Below, piece after piece: positions 22,001-22,200 of a DNA stretch of 22,200 nucleotides. The notes below the pieces were generated by a model. That model was not told the DNA's origin. It was given only the letters and a program-made list of their open reading frames with translations, and searched no databases. Every line of letters starts with the position of its first letter. The first letter of the stretch is position 1. The stretch is from an uncultured Collinsella sp. GTDB lineage: Bacteria > Actinomycetota > Coriobacteriia > Coriobacteriales > Coriobacteriaceae. The DNA lies in assembly GCA_902464965.1 (NCBI GenBank), contig CABQLI010000030.1, positions 1 to 22,200 on the forward strand, in the 5' to 3' direction. The translations under genes and the position numbers were made by a program.

Positions 22001-22087
22001 GTGCAATCCTAACGAATCGAGGCAATACCGCATAAGGATACCAGCTCAGCCTGCCCAGTCGGCAGCGGCGCCGCTAAACGGTTCCGC

Positions 22088-22173
22088 CCGGCAGTTGGGG
22101 ACAGTCCCTTTCTGCCGGCACAAAAGGAACGTCCATTACAGTCGAAATTGTCAGCCCGGGACCGTCTCGGGCT
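22088..22173. repeat. Intergenic hairpins right of the fused kinase gene
   Basis: CCGGCAG (22088-22094) pairs with CTGCCGG (22112-22118), with GGGAC/GTCCC nested inside. Further right AGCCCG (22153-22158) pairs with CGGGCT (22168-22173). Between them GGAACGTCC (22127-22135) resembles the GAACGTCC core of the repeat island at 10826-11956. I see no gene between 22034 and 22200. The first hairpin resembles intergenic repeats I remember from Collinsella genomes. Confidence 0.5.
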
Positions 22174-22200
22174 ACGATTGAGGCGCGCCCAGAACGGGCC

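Overview
The window looks like chromosomal DNA of a high-GC anaerobic actinobacterium of the class Coriobacteriia, most likely Collinsella or a close relative. This is inferred from GC-rich codon use with strong ribosome binding sites, from the protein sequences (MalY-type aminotransferase, a giant ABC permease-ATPase fusion, hybrid kinases with solute-binding sensors) and from intergenic repeats that resemble those I remember from Collinsella. No rRNA, tRNA, CRISPR array or transposase is visible.

Layout. (1) 1-2363 is a worn, very GC-rich region: the tail of a DUF1700-like membrane protein, a small membrane-anchored DUF4097-like protein, an ABC ATPase cut off after the Walker A half, a two-gene minus-strand PH-domain unit, and two gene relics meeting head to head near 2041 (a DUF5677-like 5' fragment and an arginase-family fragment with damaged metal motifs). 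(2) 2364-6308 is a compact redox cassette: a two-component system (minus strand) divergent from a 48-residue CXXC protein, a NapH-like polyferredoxin membrane protein and a TlpA-like thiol-redox lipoprotein. (3) 6563-10824 holds a 1084-residue MacB/FtsX-type ABC transporter and a tRNA dihydrouridine synthase. (4) 10825-12035 is a repeat island: a 20-bp perfect hairpin, two copies of a ~75-nt structured hairpin, a degenerate extra copy, an orphan ribbon-helix-helix antitoxin-like gene with an operator-like promoter, and a 230-bp element with perfect 30-bp terminal inverted repeats. (5) 12069-15399 holds a glutaredoxin, an XRE / zinc-ribbon / TipAS regulator, TrmO (probably leaderless) and a MalY/PatB-type C-S lyase. 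(6) 15543-22000 is a sensory region: a solute-binding lipoprotein translationally coupled to a hybrid histidine kinase, then, convergent to it, an FMN-binding split-barrel protein and a second hybrid kinase in which two solute-binding domains are fused into the kinase.

How they work together. The redox cassette reads as one unit: electrons could pass from the polyferredoxin membrane protein to the extracytoplasmic CXXC lipoprotein, under control of the adjacent two-component system. The two hybrid kinases are the same sensory idea in split and fused form, with no DNA-binding response regulator next to them. The most unusual material is the repeat island, where wobble-preserving differences between hairpin copies and a mini-element with two convergent tiny reading frames suggest functional RNA or a non-autonomous mobile element.
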